Shown in pieces: positions 44,601 to 49,591 of a DNA stretch of 54,143 nt. The notes below the pieces were generated by a model, which was not told where the DNA came from, ran no database searches, and saw nothing but the letters and a program-made list of their open reading frames with translations. Both the position numbers and the translations under genes were made by a program. Position 1 is the stretch's first letter; every line of letters begins with the position of its first letter. Origin of the DNA: a virus; IMG/VR virus record IMGVR_UViG_3300048590_000145, positions 1 to 54,143 of that record; one strand, 5' to 3'.

Positions 44601-47067
44601 CGATCAGGGCACGCACCGCCTCGTTGATGCCGGTCAGATCCTCCAAGTACGATTCGACCCGGGCCAGATCCTGCATCGCCCGGTCCCTGCCGGATTGAGC
44701 AGCGTCCTTCTCCTCCTGCGTGGCACCAGGATCACTGAGCACCGCATCCAGTTCTGACACCTGTGCGCGGTACGCCGCCGCCTGATCGGTGTATCGGGAG
44801 ACCTTTGTGCCCAGTGCTTCGGCGTTCTTCACCATCGTGGTGATCATCTGATCGAACGACATCACAGCGGTGTTCGCGTCGAACAGCATCTCGTCGATCT
44901 CGTTGCCGAGCCGCAGGAACTCCGAGGTGGCCGCGTGTACCGTCACCGCATCCCCACCCAGCTTGTTCGCGTTCTTCTGCGCCTCCTCCCAACTGGTCTG
45001 CTGGATCAGGGGGAAACCCTCCTGTGCCACCGGGGACTCCGCAGCCGCACGGAACTTCATTCCTTCCTGGGCAGTCTCCCGAACAACCTCGGCTGCCTGA
45101 TCCTCCTCCGGGGTGGGGATGGACAGCATGTCGAGCGCGCGCTGGCTCATCCCCTTCTTGACCTCGCCCCACTCCTGCGCTGACACCGACTCCCCGGTAC
45201 GGATGTTGTAGGTGCGGCGCTGCACCTCGCTCAACTTCTGTTCCACGCTCGGGCCTTGGTTCAGCGCGCCCCAACCCATACCCATACCGGCCGCGCCACC
45301 GTACGCCGCAGCCTTCGCAACCTCGGTCGGGACCGGCGTCTCACCAACACTGAGCGGATCCAGGATCGCCTGCACACCTTCTTCCAGTGCTTCGCCGTAT
45401 CCGGTGATCAGCCCGGTGCGCCAGGCGCTGCCCTGCGTCAACTCCACTGCCGCGTTGTACATGTCGTCCGGTGTCACCAGATCACCACGGCGCCTTGCTG
45501 CGGCCCGGGCACGGAACTGCACCGTCAACGCCTTGGTCGCCTCACTCGGGGCGAACGCCTCCGGCACCAACCGGGTGGTCATGGTGCCGTCCGCGGCCCT
45601 GGTGTATCGCGTTCCCGCGATCACCTCTCCCTCGTCCCACTTCGCCAGCCGGCGGTTCACCGAACCGGGCAGCCACCGAGAACCTGCCGTCTCCGACGCC
45701 TCCCGGCCCGCGACAAACGCTCTGTCGTGACGGGCGATCCGGCCCAGCAACCCGCCGGTCGCCATCTGCACCGCGTCGATCCCGACACTGCCGATCGCCG
45801 AACCCCACTCAAGCGGGTTCTCGTACGGGTCGAACTGGCCCTGGGACTCGTTGAACCCCTTGCCGGTCCCCAGTGCCGTCGTCTTCCCCGCGACCACGGT
45901 GCCCATCTGGCCCATGTACAGCGCACGGCCCGGAGCACTCGAGAACTGCAGCACCGCATCCGCGCCGGTCGCCGCCAGGTCCACACCCTGCTTCCATCCC
46001 GGAACGAGTTGGTTCCCCTCGTCATCAACCTTGTACCAGTCCACCAATTGGTCGTCGCGCCCACCCATCTGAACCTCGTTCAGACCGCGCCACAGATTGG
46101 AGACCGGGGAGATCATCTTCGACCCGACGTTGCCCCACTCCTCCACCGCGAAACCCCACGCCGGCAACTCCCCGGCTCCGGCGAACTCCTCCTTGATCTG
46201 GTCCTGCCGGGTCGCAGCCCGTGCCGTCAGATCCGTCAGCTCATCCTTGTTCAGCCATGACCCGATACCACCGACAACACTTCCGACAACACCACCGATG
46301 ATCGCACCGGGCAATGCACCTACACCTGCGAACGGCGCACCGATGGCAGCACCGACTCCGGCGAACAGCGTGGCACCACCCGTGGCACCACCGGCAACCA
46401 GCAGATCGTCACCACGGCCCTTGACGATCGACTCCTCGTGCCGCTGCAGATCCGCCTGGTACTGCTCGGCGGACTTCGCGTACGCCGCCTGTTCGCTGTA
46501 ATGCTTGCGCAGACCCTGGATCTCCTCGGAGTACCCCTTCGGGTTCTCCTTCTGGAACTGCCGGCGGTTCTGGTAGTCGTCGAACAGGAACTGCCCCACC
46601 ATGTTGTCCGCGGTGCGCTCGTCGAACACCTCGTACAGGTTCTGCCCCTGCTGCAGCTTCCCGTTCAGGAACACATCACCGAACCGGAACTGCCCGTTCG
46701 GGTCGTCCCACAACGCAACCCCGGTGGCCGACGGATTCTTCTCCGGGTTGAACTGCTCGTAGAACACCGACGACTTCTTCTCCTCCATCGCCTTGTTCAT
46801 CCAGGTCGACTGCTGGTTCCAGAAGTCCCGGTAGAACTGGGTGTCCCACCCATTCTCCACACCTTCGGCGTTCTGCCCCGCGTACCACTGCGTCGCCGTC
46901 GACATCATCGACTGCGGCAGCCACGGCTGCAGTTGCGAATCCCCTGCCAGGTAATCCTGCTGCGCACGCCCGAACCGCTGCGCGGACTGCTTCAAACCAG
47001 CAGGAGCAGCCGGGTTGGCAGCCATACGGTCAAACGCCGACGTACCCGGCTTGTCATAGTTCGCCAT
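32632..47067 (-). CDS. Giant 4811-residue polyvalent virion protein with an RNA polymerase-like DxDGD motif
   Basis: One uninterrupted ORF of 14,436 bases. Seen: a Gly/Ala/Val-rich hydrophobic stretch at residues 222-272 (GAAIGAPFAGVGALPGAIIG and similar) like a membrane-inserting glycine zipper; D933-H-D-G-D937 within VLKALGADHDGDAFVQQFD, preceded by LPRHPLIDQGSF, like the RPxxHR...NADFDGD active site of multisubunit RNA polymerases and RNAi-type or crAss phage polymerases; a HAD-like VVIIDLESIL (D2841-x-E) with LGSSRSASD; an LPD38-like PFMFTRFNVNALT; and a Gly/Tyr/Arg-rich tail near 4723-4753. Known: N4 and crAss-like phages package giant polymerases. Inferred: it is an ejected virion protein, possibly an RNA polymerase. 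The second catalytic barrel is not identified. ATG at 47067 is chosen for GAGAGG upstream; ATG at 47085 is an alternative. Confidence 0.7.
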   Translation of the reverse strand: MANYDKPGTSAFDRMAANPAAPAGLKQSAQRFGRAQQDYLAGDSQLQPWLPQSMMSTATQWYAGQNAEGVENGWDTQFYRDFWNQQSTWMNKAMEEKKSSVFYEQFNPEKNPSATGVALWDDPNGQFRFGDVFLNGKLQQGQNLYEVFDERTADNMVGQFLFDDYQNRRQFQKENPKGYSEEIQGLRKHYSEQAAYAKSAEQYQADLQRHEESIVKGRGDDLLVAGGATGGATLFAGVGAAIGAPFAGVGALPGAIIGGVVGSVVGGIGSWLNKDELTDLTARAATRQDQIKEEFAGAGELPAWGFAVEEWGNVGSKMISPVSNLWRGLNEVQMGGRDDQLVDWYKVDDEGNQLVPGWKQGVDLAATGADAVLQFSSAPGRALYMGQMGTVVAGKTTALGTGKGFNESQGQFDPYENPLEWGSAIGSVGIDAVQMATGGLLGRIARHDRAFVAGREASETAGSRWLPGSVNRRLAKWDEGEVIAGTRYTRAADGTMTTRLVPEAFAPSEATKALTVQFRARAAARRRGDLVTPDDMYNAAVELTQGSAWRTGLITGYGEALEEGVQAILDPLSVGETPVPTEVAKAAAYGGAAGMGMGWGALNQGPSVEQKLSEVQRRTYNIRTGESVSAQEWGEVKKGMSQRALDMLSIPTPEEDQAAEVVRETAQEGMKFRAAAESPVAQEGFPLIQQTSWEEAQKNANKLGGDAVTVHAATSEFLRLGNEIDEMLFDANTAVMSFDQMITTMVKNAEALGTKVSRYTDQAAAYRAQVSELDAVLSDPGATQEEKDAAQSGRDRAMQDLARVESYLEDLTGINEAVRALIGDDSTTGELIQRYADFTAETDTGRGELIVDEMNARLTELYQKQAQLVDADGNLIDAEAVKRVVEFMLPRHPLIDQGSFAVFLPQVSKLLTKRNAHRTVYVHQSVLKALGADHDGDAFVQQFDLYVPREELENFRRGLQYFEQQAGPVAEAEGPVEKSWTLTMDVPDSEAAYVDLFGNQNLDVERKTQVELGFDRLRQKLMDRYAQPSGPINPRDMRTVLDAFFNRVRGQNPKARVKLAQEMWELEAEALFSMSDATGVPEVTHLWSLISANWESIQEHLGMIAFAQDPAIDKDDPGTRPADIARLDTRAQLQAATYGLSMAQLGGFEEPRPSQFLHYHALIQSAIDLTFNRRPETMDRTETSPEFVLAQMYANLGADKTETDLQTIQNHNSIERRVLNWISEIAQSTKNENNTHLDIRQLFLLISNIRVGNFEMDVESGEYSVDGNDITLLQLLLRRSLQIELEKNRGLADDSAKKKKIQRLTELCYPKAAHSNTAALAVVEVFGDLQLAELVGSDAFYIGPQMTLRQFHDMMLTKSVSAARHEFSGLKRVPGYFSHRGMPDPPWDITALSTLAEYQDGENVSGVPVVNGYTMLIDSLQSAVAAERARRQKQGKKAKDDFIDGLRDFQHQLDTWREMFAGEIKPVDGAVSRVAVYRHMLQRDPSVAKLIAELIPAASRRAVFDRVDGQLVEAQFIEDVMTNENLEDAAEKYFVFTKLAEWNQLLGTPVSLDALAHWDADNQQWVVPKVEQVADEARVGRVNPKMIKSRFLETMYFLNTLPDGGHELRRFLNTMFQSESLDELYEAINNEPVWLFGRAELSPFVDSVEEFELTPSDVYQAGSTDMELRETLADFQSIMHRRANALDESRNIITGNKVTLQHMVDLLADQEQKVRSLVSQGIHPEDAWRQVRSQETDTTYNNLLMYLEQSIDNARLFGDAVGPNAREQAMRAFHEMLIRLHDKGKSDPQLSGLGDALASIDTIGFGTALTLEMNAVHSYDWKAVASSPTMLANGPVRVQLKDGSELTIDLSTLRGALEALKDPATQAFARAVLFPVTRDINSLNVVQLYQDSEHASSKPGKPSDLGQMMKEASFAHVFQTSSGNELDKSWQLITYVESFIRRQAIEEGSDVDGFYPIQRMLNTILEAYQTTAGTGRGERAAEQLRNTLVVHVANALKSIGTLQDPKLLDRLKAEVAAIMQEKMWGDTSALEELFLSNVEEGEREATRDMLVTAVIQRNKVETLAAGARLADARATGNAGLIAEAEREYQEHLDRASAFEQSGHDLRFAGSILARDFESIRQSFSLSHDPGQRTEDTMKKAALVRFLSEGGRVIKFQGVKAKISINDGEREEAFSALLDKFRDVAFKPQGSLDDIETWDPLVAEEWDQLAIWATLVYFEERTTRSANDVKAAPAIAGNVHEFARLHDDTWSFLVDGLFTPQVHTAVKMMVDLGRNQGFIDPQKRKTNTEDIARQITGTILNEKLLGEWNSRVPVNILKMELAMRQTRVGTEVPKAGNYPKIFGPWVGAFRPSFRLPDPAEHHSTADLVVNPGQSAQLVFDQFAYARLHHHFVSTVQLIPTADPAQPIDITTGVSDVDMTNVETQNSGLRVFDTALLFKHADRLTKIKDLLKQGYTIHIEYVDVDKKPYSRDWANNRFFDGRGRNPAARSEISQIAAMIFGPNAESKLLQQGPLDMLASGGAVPPAFKNADLQVVLNMETGDVADIMKRKAWHLLTRKYPMSVFFLDDFPAMYQYVKSRHVVVGRNTDTGKKEVWWAERYITAQATGQPIPLESLTEPGKPPKLVALSESNAQKLLGGTGFDPYDLQQPVLNLDEMDVFPELGEARLRELGLERLGEEATLRDAPVTQFLPLARARRRPPGEKPTKGKFAQNLAQWVRNGEQEAERRSRLREKAEGKLDIAAVNKRGWKTISKLLKVEDIGKQLKRLGVPFEDMSDPIGLMKSWQAYSKIQDRLGPNGMIWEFKEDLASTQVVDGVLGRVSFDENFFQNASTKPSYGDVVIIDLESILSWHGYDEVTAATRAIKIVDAFAREGVIIMLGSSRSASDLRKEVSTYMLTGPMPIKYRSMNDGSGNFYEPITEDREYDATAASLTSSRSAIHQEAFQNINVNLITEDMAINEGARIVNDNFSEIFRRVSMQLVPTNLMLGVSSDNVLAFGRPIQQATAVGDQFTKIAKQLLDFAAQPEGRATLLGMLGEYDSSIPIYKEHPNGTYTPGVRDPEEALDRFLDALSAGQDPLTAGRTVLSGDLFLLVGSDGSVLIHRLGFRLPNNLDKGHIVGQWSTPLNGERGGLRVAIPRPAVEANATLLPPFTIDDIRPDHRGQMLHGKFELGWAQKMLAHGVKTTLVPMAEDEQFVGPLSVYKDNTVHIGSMTGRKGQEDKAGMRNVVSDFKTLFAFTGVDFRSDLVNLLMPDDTRSFSEKWNELEAFLNRYAAMNNSLSVEEADDILSSSTSTFAYLQQLNAEGRAELGDAWVDLVASDQQSTTLTDEQRLGQILLVTMSIAGISPNQVVSNPGVLTVRNDKVTNAVVGFLPSVMTDAMSNPTWPGLHSMLIKRANSVLTKYTDDAGVEHTGSWFDDAFTFHTTLIRTLPDGSKRELIKTGLLQLETPLPADENPITLAFGVVMSRDASVHNARVASTQGMQTVTREPRDQFGDEQIMRFNSDDQTVWDLITRIVPPPTDYYPAKYLMPMEQVHWDKADEKLGRYTQPLSRDPKDMDNWNNTGQAKELLDVLGLHPTADMIEIDYLVRQWLGAPAPLEGEIDPVTPEMYRQAVASMLQNVRRGWHPLHGADVPHESNTFWRKIFLAQASRTDGKAWAPMKLDGKKKYKAEYDWSEWVDVLFGQVQNSNKQFHAMFRVDTDGFFHTFQYSTPLLANMPASLDPEVLAKLQDPETNELYLSVDPGVRIQMREPAILESMNKTWEVMAGHEAAFDGDVASDVPASSIFYRNTQRENWLKKNHLGRQKKTTYRDYAKQGVEYRENLQNTNMALRSIVHMSIITRLANPALWTSAIIEVHMRNQMNNVTEFLLGQNVGISGRALSRLQESSFGQLVGLDQIKLTYTPEQIKLILKIAEQLGADPKWRGELFGEMTYQNMIIPTEFEDEEGQISRGGRIARTLEKWAGTTARVYNDPTLGQRKTAAAKRYILGALEYMAATNNSISLETLAQELEADPMWLKKQFSREEFNPHRAGVAQVAQVRSTKGTVLGDMIMRPIDSLYASDSTMKAIVGTMLKIPFMFTRFNVNALTTLTGMTAADQGLAMFLDGRQTPNSIRKVAAAARRGETIEPEYFEFTDVLETLDLQKLVLRGAITQTGLVALGLMGANILGLGGEDEEERRRRRMERYLNLPHFYDPREAQNDFLYADSIWLDSIPILNTIFSRDYDGEPRSAVVPHWMIRQFTSPLMGTVRFFEDGDIRNIGWGFLDAASAIPTSVQNLWRDANLNASLLVSDLEALDSEGIETPEAINRRQWMIATLVGMYERPLLENQFINGLRSAFDDVDRNPYAIPAEKNGQLVTEIGVGGNRYPVSQKEVMEQYQGDQIVDPVTGEPVIDPNTGQPIANENRLRYAKRSGMDAIFHQYAEGNATAAVLLSLFTGQWGSDSSFRRENMVPKQPLVPTEELNRAEAEALIMAAWQGRGGQDRFTKEEIIRGLKYQTEQAGGWWQQSEIEARANTLYKLYNSPKYALSIMDKNNMEVITKDGADGVYTGLWNGTIDFDSPALQGLAIPYEMRRQIGVEWLQQIKQESIDMGMSEESAMYRVRRFWYGDDVTGRPGFREMLYNDKIPAIPVAKYTQLNVTYTIGPDGKPWATPFTRNTLSQLFLPTPHTVAPPAQGTRLDSRGNIVNELTQTNTGLKAVVPSYIVNDLEAEDDILEEVEKKRTTPGWTSKYNGYYGGYRRGYGGYSRGGYSRGGYSGSSYNGPALFTDKILRSIRGGYGPQMDGQYTPKADNPIVRRASVRRERYSSERGRLKQWQ

Positions 47068-47178
47068 CGACCAGTGGCCTCTCATCGGACAACGCGACAC
47101 CGCCAGTCTAGGGGCATCCCCGCCGCTTTGACAGCCACCCGGGGAACTCGTGTTCGCGGCGAAACCCTGCGACACCTG

Positions 47179-47252
47179 TGCGGCTCGCAGACTTTCCGAG
47201 CGGTGTCACTGCGATACGGCAGTAAATCCAGCACAGAACTCTGCGAGCCGCA
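47179..47252. repeat. 13-bp inverted repeat in the giant gene leader
   Basis: TGCGGCTCGCAGA at 47179-47191 is matched exactly in inverse at 47240-47252, with 48 bases between. In the leftward transcript it could form a stem in the leader of the giant gene, or serve as a paired protein-binding site. Confidence 0.7.
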
Positions 47253-47416
47253 ACCTTCCGCAGGAATTACCACGCTGTCAGCATCCTCAGCATTCCCCAC
47301 AGGGCGCTATCCGCCCATTTCCCTCATGTTTCCAGGTCATCCGGTGTTTTAATGGAAACTTTTGTGTGAGGTTCCAAAAGATAAAATAGATACAAATAAC
47401 ACAGACTATACCCCCC

Positions 47417-47440
47417 CTACATATATATGTATATATGTAG
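47417..47440. promoter_or_regulatory. AT-rich palindrome (CTACATATATA, 2-base centre)
   Basis: Two 11-base arms flank a TG centre, preceded by a run of seven C. The site sits in the middle of the divergent promoter region and may be an operator or an easily melted element. Confidence 0.6.
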
Positions 47441-47472
47441 TTATAGATAAACCTGAATCTCTTTAGTCTGGT

Positions 47473-47509
47473 GTTTCCATTTTAGCAATTCTCATTTCCA
47501 TTTTAGCAA
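47473..47509 (+). repeat. Direct repeat TTTCCATTTTAGCAA, 21-bp step
   Basis: Two exact 15-base copies (47474-47488 and 47495-47509) lie 21 bp apart, about two helical turns, just upstream of the first rightward gene. The core GTTTCCATT recurs inverted at 47351-47359. This spacing suits a dimeric regulator bound on one face of the DNA. Confidence 0.65.
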
Positions 47510-47535
47510 GTTAGTCAACCGATAAGGAGGACATC

Positions 47536-47856
47536 ATGTCCAAGAAGCCACGGACGAAGAACCCCGTAACTCAGGCCATCCAGGCCAACATGCTCCACAT
47601 GCTCAACCCGCCGAGCGAACAAGACCGTGCCAAGGCAAAGGTCAAGGCAGCGCAGAAGCTCGCTGAGGTAGAGCAACTGCAACAGCTGTCAGCAACGATG
47701 GTCCTTGAGGCCATCCAGAACTCCCAGTTCAACATTCTGCGTCAAGCAGAGGAACTGGGGTTCACCGAGCAGCACCCGGTGTATCAGCGTGCAGTGCATG
47801 CTTACGCTGTTGGTACTGAGTCCGCAGCTCAGAACATGAAGCGCAAGCTCACGTGA
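47536..47856 (+). CDS. First early gene, helical hypothetical protein
   Basis: This 106-residue, basic and helical protein (MSKKPRTKNPVTQAIQANML...) has an Ala/Lys-rich helix AKAKVKAAQKLAEVEQLQQL and ends QNMKRKLT. It has a strong ribosome site (ATAAGGAGGACATC), lies directly behind the operator-like repeats and is closed by its own terminator, so it is a monocistronic early unit. A DNA-binding or host take-over role is possible but not shown. Confidence 0.7.
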   Translation: MSKKPRTKNPVTQAIQANMLHMLNPPSEQDRAKAKVKAAQKLAEVEQLQQLSATMVLEAIQNSQFNILRQAEELGFTEQHPVYQRAVHAYAVGTESAAQNMKRKLT

Positions 47857-47862
47857 GGAACA

Positions 47863-47897
47863 GCCCTAGGGTCTTCGGACCTTAGGGCCTTTCCTTT
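47863..47897 (+). terminator. Rho-independent terminator with UUCG loop
   Basis: An 11-bp stem (47863-47873 with 47878-47888, one G-U pair) with a C(UUCG)G tetraloop is followed by CTTTCCTTTTT. It lies seven bases after the stop of the first early gene. Confidence 0.9.
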
Positions 47898-48097
47898 TTA
47901 CTCCAAGTAGCTACTGCTTTTTTAAGTGTGTCTGTGTGTATGGGACGTATCGAATCTCACTGCACTACGTTTTTCTAGTCGTGTGACGCTTGCGCTCAGG
48001 CTACTGAGCGACCAAGCCATTTTCACACGAGGCATACGCACAGACGTATCTATTTTAAGCAGTGCTACTACTCACACACACGTCTCATTCATCGCTT

Positions 48098-48157
48098 GAT
48101 GACCTCATCACCTGATGCAGATGATGAACATCTAGTGCATCTCATGATGTGGTCATC
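48098..48157. repeat. Nested inverted repeat (cruciform-like)
   Basis: Outer arms GATGACCTCATCA (48098-48110) and TGATGTGGTCATC (48145-48157) match at 12 of 13 positions. Inside them GATGCA (48114-48119) pairs with TGCATC (48136-48141), and AGATG with CATCT. The whole 60 bases could fold into one extended hairpin. Confidence 0.7.
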
Positions 48158-48306
48158 AATTGCATCCAGTAATGATGTCCTCACTACGGTTACTCTGTGT
48201 AGTCGCGGGATGTCAGCAGGAGTCAGCGGTACGCTGGGCGATCTGAGTCTCAACCGACACCCTGGGTGGTCGGTGATCCCACCTTCCAATACCTGAAGCA
48301 GATTGC

Positions 48307-48392
48307 CGTAGTCAGTGTAGTCACCTAAAGTCGTGAAACTTCTTTTCTCTTATAACTAGAAGTTTAAGAGTTAAGGTGACTACATGACTACA
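48307..48392. repeat. TGTAGTCA hairpin unit, cluster 2a
   Basis: CGTAGTCA (48307) and TGTAGTCA (48316) at a 9-bp step are followed by an AT-rich spacer with GAAACTTCT and AGAAGTTTA, then TGACTACA at 48377 and 48385. The spacer shares its GAAACTTCT...AAGTTTA pair with cluster 1 at 14.8 kb, so the two loci are related beyond the octamers. Confidence 0.8.
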
Positions 48393-48437
48393 CGGCCTGT
48401 TGATCATGCAAAACCCCTGGTCAGAGCCATGATCATT

Positions 48438-48490
48438 TGTAGTCACCTGAAATCCTTTTCAGGTGACTACACCCTGACTACATGACTACA
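48438..48490. repeat. Perfect 15-bp hairpin unit, cluster 2b
   Basis: TGTAGTCACCTGAAA (48438-48452) and its exact complement (48457-48471) flank a 4-base loop. Two further TGACTACA octamers follow at 48475 and 48483. Confidence 0.9.
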
Positions 48491-48585
48491 CTTTTTACAC
48501 TCCGTTCACCTACTACTCACGACACGCCGTGTCATGTAGTTGCGTAATCCTCACATCCATATCTTGATCTTGAAATCAGGGCAAA

Positions 48586-48630
48586 TGTAGTCAGGATGTA
48601 GTCACCTGAAATCTTTTTCTGGTGACTACA
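48586..48630. repeat. Hairpin unit, cluster 2c
   Basis: TGTAGTCA at 48586 and 48597 precede a stem nearly identical to cluster 2b (TGTAGTCACCTGAAA against TTTCTGGTGACTACA, one mismatch), ending with TGACTACA at 48623. Confidence 0.85.
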
Positions 48631-48787
48631 CCTGAGCACCTGTTCAAGTCCTCGGTCACATCACCATCGACAACGACTGCAACAGCGGTTGCCATGTCCC
48701 AGGCGTGGTCCCCTTCCAGGCGTGGAAGGAGTCAAGGCGTTGACTCTTAGTAACAAAACTGTTTTTGGAAGAAGGAGTAAGAGAGAG

Positions 48788-48806
48788 TAGGGAAAGAGTT
48801 TCCCTA
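48788..48806. promoter_or_regulatory. 8-bp hairpin with 3-base loop before the first gene of the accessory operon
   Basis: TAGGGAAA and TTTCCCTA flank a GAG loop, 16 bases before the ATG at 48823. N4 virion RNA polymerase promoters are known as short DNA hairpins with 3-base purine-containing loops, so this is noted as a possible promoter. It could equally be a translational element in the leader. Confidence 0.4.
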
Positions 48807-48822
48807 GTTAGGAGTAATAGCT

Positions 48823-49080
48823 ATGACTCTTCTATCCGTTCTCATCATCTTCACTGCGGGTGTCATCGCCCAGCCACTGACACAGTGGCTCTTCGATGTC
48901 GCACGCTCAGAATGGCGAGACCATCAGCTCCGCCGCAAGACCTTCAAGATCCAGTCCTCGATCACCGTGCTCGAGTCCAACGGCTGGCGCCTCATCCCAC
49001 CGGACGAGGTCGACACCCTGATCCTTCAGCACCACATCGAGACGAATGTCCGGGGGGTGCCGGAGTCATGGGCGACCTGA
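48823..49080 (+). CDS. Small membrane-anchored protein
   Basis: This 85-residue protein has one N-terminal hydrophobic helix (MTLLSVLIIFTAGVIAQPLT) followed by a charged cytoplasmic-type region (ARSEWRDHQLRRKTFKIQSS). It resembles small phage inner-membrane proteins. GTTAGGAGTAATAGCT precedes the ATG, which favours it over a longer upstream ORF in another frame. Confidence 0.65.
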   Translation: MTLLSVLIIFTAGVIAQPLTQWLFDVARSEWRDHQLRRKTFKIQSSITVLESNGWRLIPPDEVDTLILQHHIETNVRGVPESWAT

Positions 49081-49268
49081 TTCAGATGAAACTGCCAGAA
49101 CACCAGGCAGTGGACGAACGCCGCAAGAACCACGCGGATCCGCACTTCTCACTGGAGATCTTCACACCTGAAGAACTGCAGCACACACGACTGATCATCA
49201 CCGGCAGGGCACACGACATTACTGATGCCAAAGACCTGTTACAGATGCTCGGCCTGATCAACCCTTGA
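49068..49268 (+). CDS. 66-residue hypothetical protein
   Basis: MGDLIQMKLPEHQAVDERRK begins a small protein with LEIFTPEELQHTRLIITGRA and a helical C-terminus TDAKDLLQMLGLINP. The ATG overlaps the preceding gene by 13 bases with GGAG nearby. No family is recognised. Confidence 0.55.
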   Translation: MGDLIQMKLPEHQAVDERRKNHADPHFSLEIFTPEELQHTRLIITGRAHDITDAKDLLQMLGLINP

Positions 49269-49308
49269 ACCTCTGTCTGGTGGTGACGTCCAACCTGTCA
49301 GGCGGAGC

Positions 49309-49348
49309 CCCGGGTAGCACGGTCTCACTCGATACCGTGCTACCCGGG
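49309..49348. other. Perfect 15-bp intergenic hairpin
   Basis: Arms 49309-49323 and 49334-49348 pair perfectly around a 10-nt loop; the outer CCCGGG makes it very stable. It is followed by ATTCAATCC, not a T-run. It is one of the strongest stems in the early region. Confidence 0.8.
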
Positions 49349-49383
49349 ATTCAATCCAACCCACCATCAAGGAGGTGGACATC

Positions 49384-49506
49384 ATGACGAAGGACATGTA
49401 CATCGAGCTCTGCTACGACGGTGTCAATCGCCCACTGTTCAACCCGAATACATCACTGACTCCGAAGGAGAACAGTGATGCACCGATGCAGCGGAACTGC
49501 CCGTGA
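49384..49506 (+). CDS. 40-residue hypothetical protein
   Basis: MTKDMYIELCYDGVNRPLFN begins a small protein with a very good ribosome site (AAGGAGGTGGACATC). Its last residues (MQRNCP) and the matching DNA are the same as the end of the lipoprotein gene 400 bases downstream, suggesting duplication or recombination between the two. Confidence 0.6.
   Translation: MTKDMYIELCYDGVNRPLFNPNTSLTPKENSDAPMQRNCP
49477..49502 (+). repeat. 26-bp gene-end repeat, copy 1
   Basis: These bases match 49877-49902 at 23 of 26 positions, and both copies encode the MQRNCP end of a protein followed by a stop. The copies are exactly 400 bases apart. Confidence 0.8.
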
Positions 49507-49591
49507 TCAGAGCAACACCATCAAGGAACAGTTCCGCGGCATCACAGAAACACCGCAACACCAACCACAACCATCCGATCAAGGAGAAGTC

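Larger units (their letters stand above)
47068..47535. promoter_or_regulatory. Divergent AT-rich regulatory region between early and late units
   Basis: A 468-bp gap separates the start of the giant gene from the first rightward gene. It holds a 13-bp inverted repeat (47179-47191 with 47240-47252), an AT-rich core at 47340-47470 with several TATA-like stretches, an 11-bp-arm palindrome at 47417-47440, and a direct repeat with the same core in reverse at 47351-47359. It must contain promoters for both directions. I cannot assign exact -35/-10 boxes. Confidence 0.6.
47898..48787. other. Non-coding repeat-rich region, candidate origin or promoter array
   Basis: About 890 bases hold no convincing gene. 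The first part has interlocking inverted repeats (CGTGTGA with TCACACG, TCTGTGTGTA with TACGCACAGA) and the cruciform at 48098-48157. The second part has ten exact TGTAGTCA or TGACTACA octamers in three hairpin units. The density of structure and lack of coding are typical of replication origins or regulatory arrays. Confidence 0.65.

Noticed and set aside
48096-48296. 66-codon ORFs on both strands within the repeat region
   Set aside because: They overlap the cruciform, have no ribosome sites, and the sequence structure explains the region better.
48307-48630. CRISPR array
   Set aside because: The units are inverted and irregularly spaced, spacers are not of uniform length, and no cas genes are present.
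48640-48740. tRNA-like TTCAAGTCC sequence
   Set aside because: The bases on each side do not pair to form a T-arm and no acceptor or anticodon stem is present.
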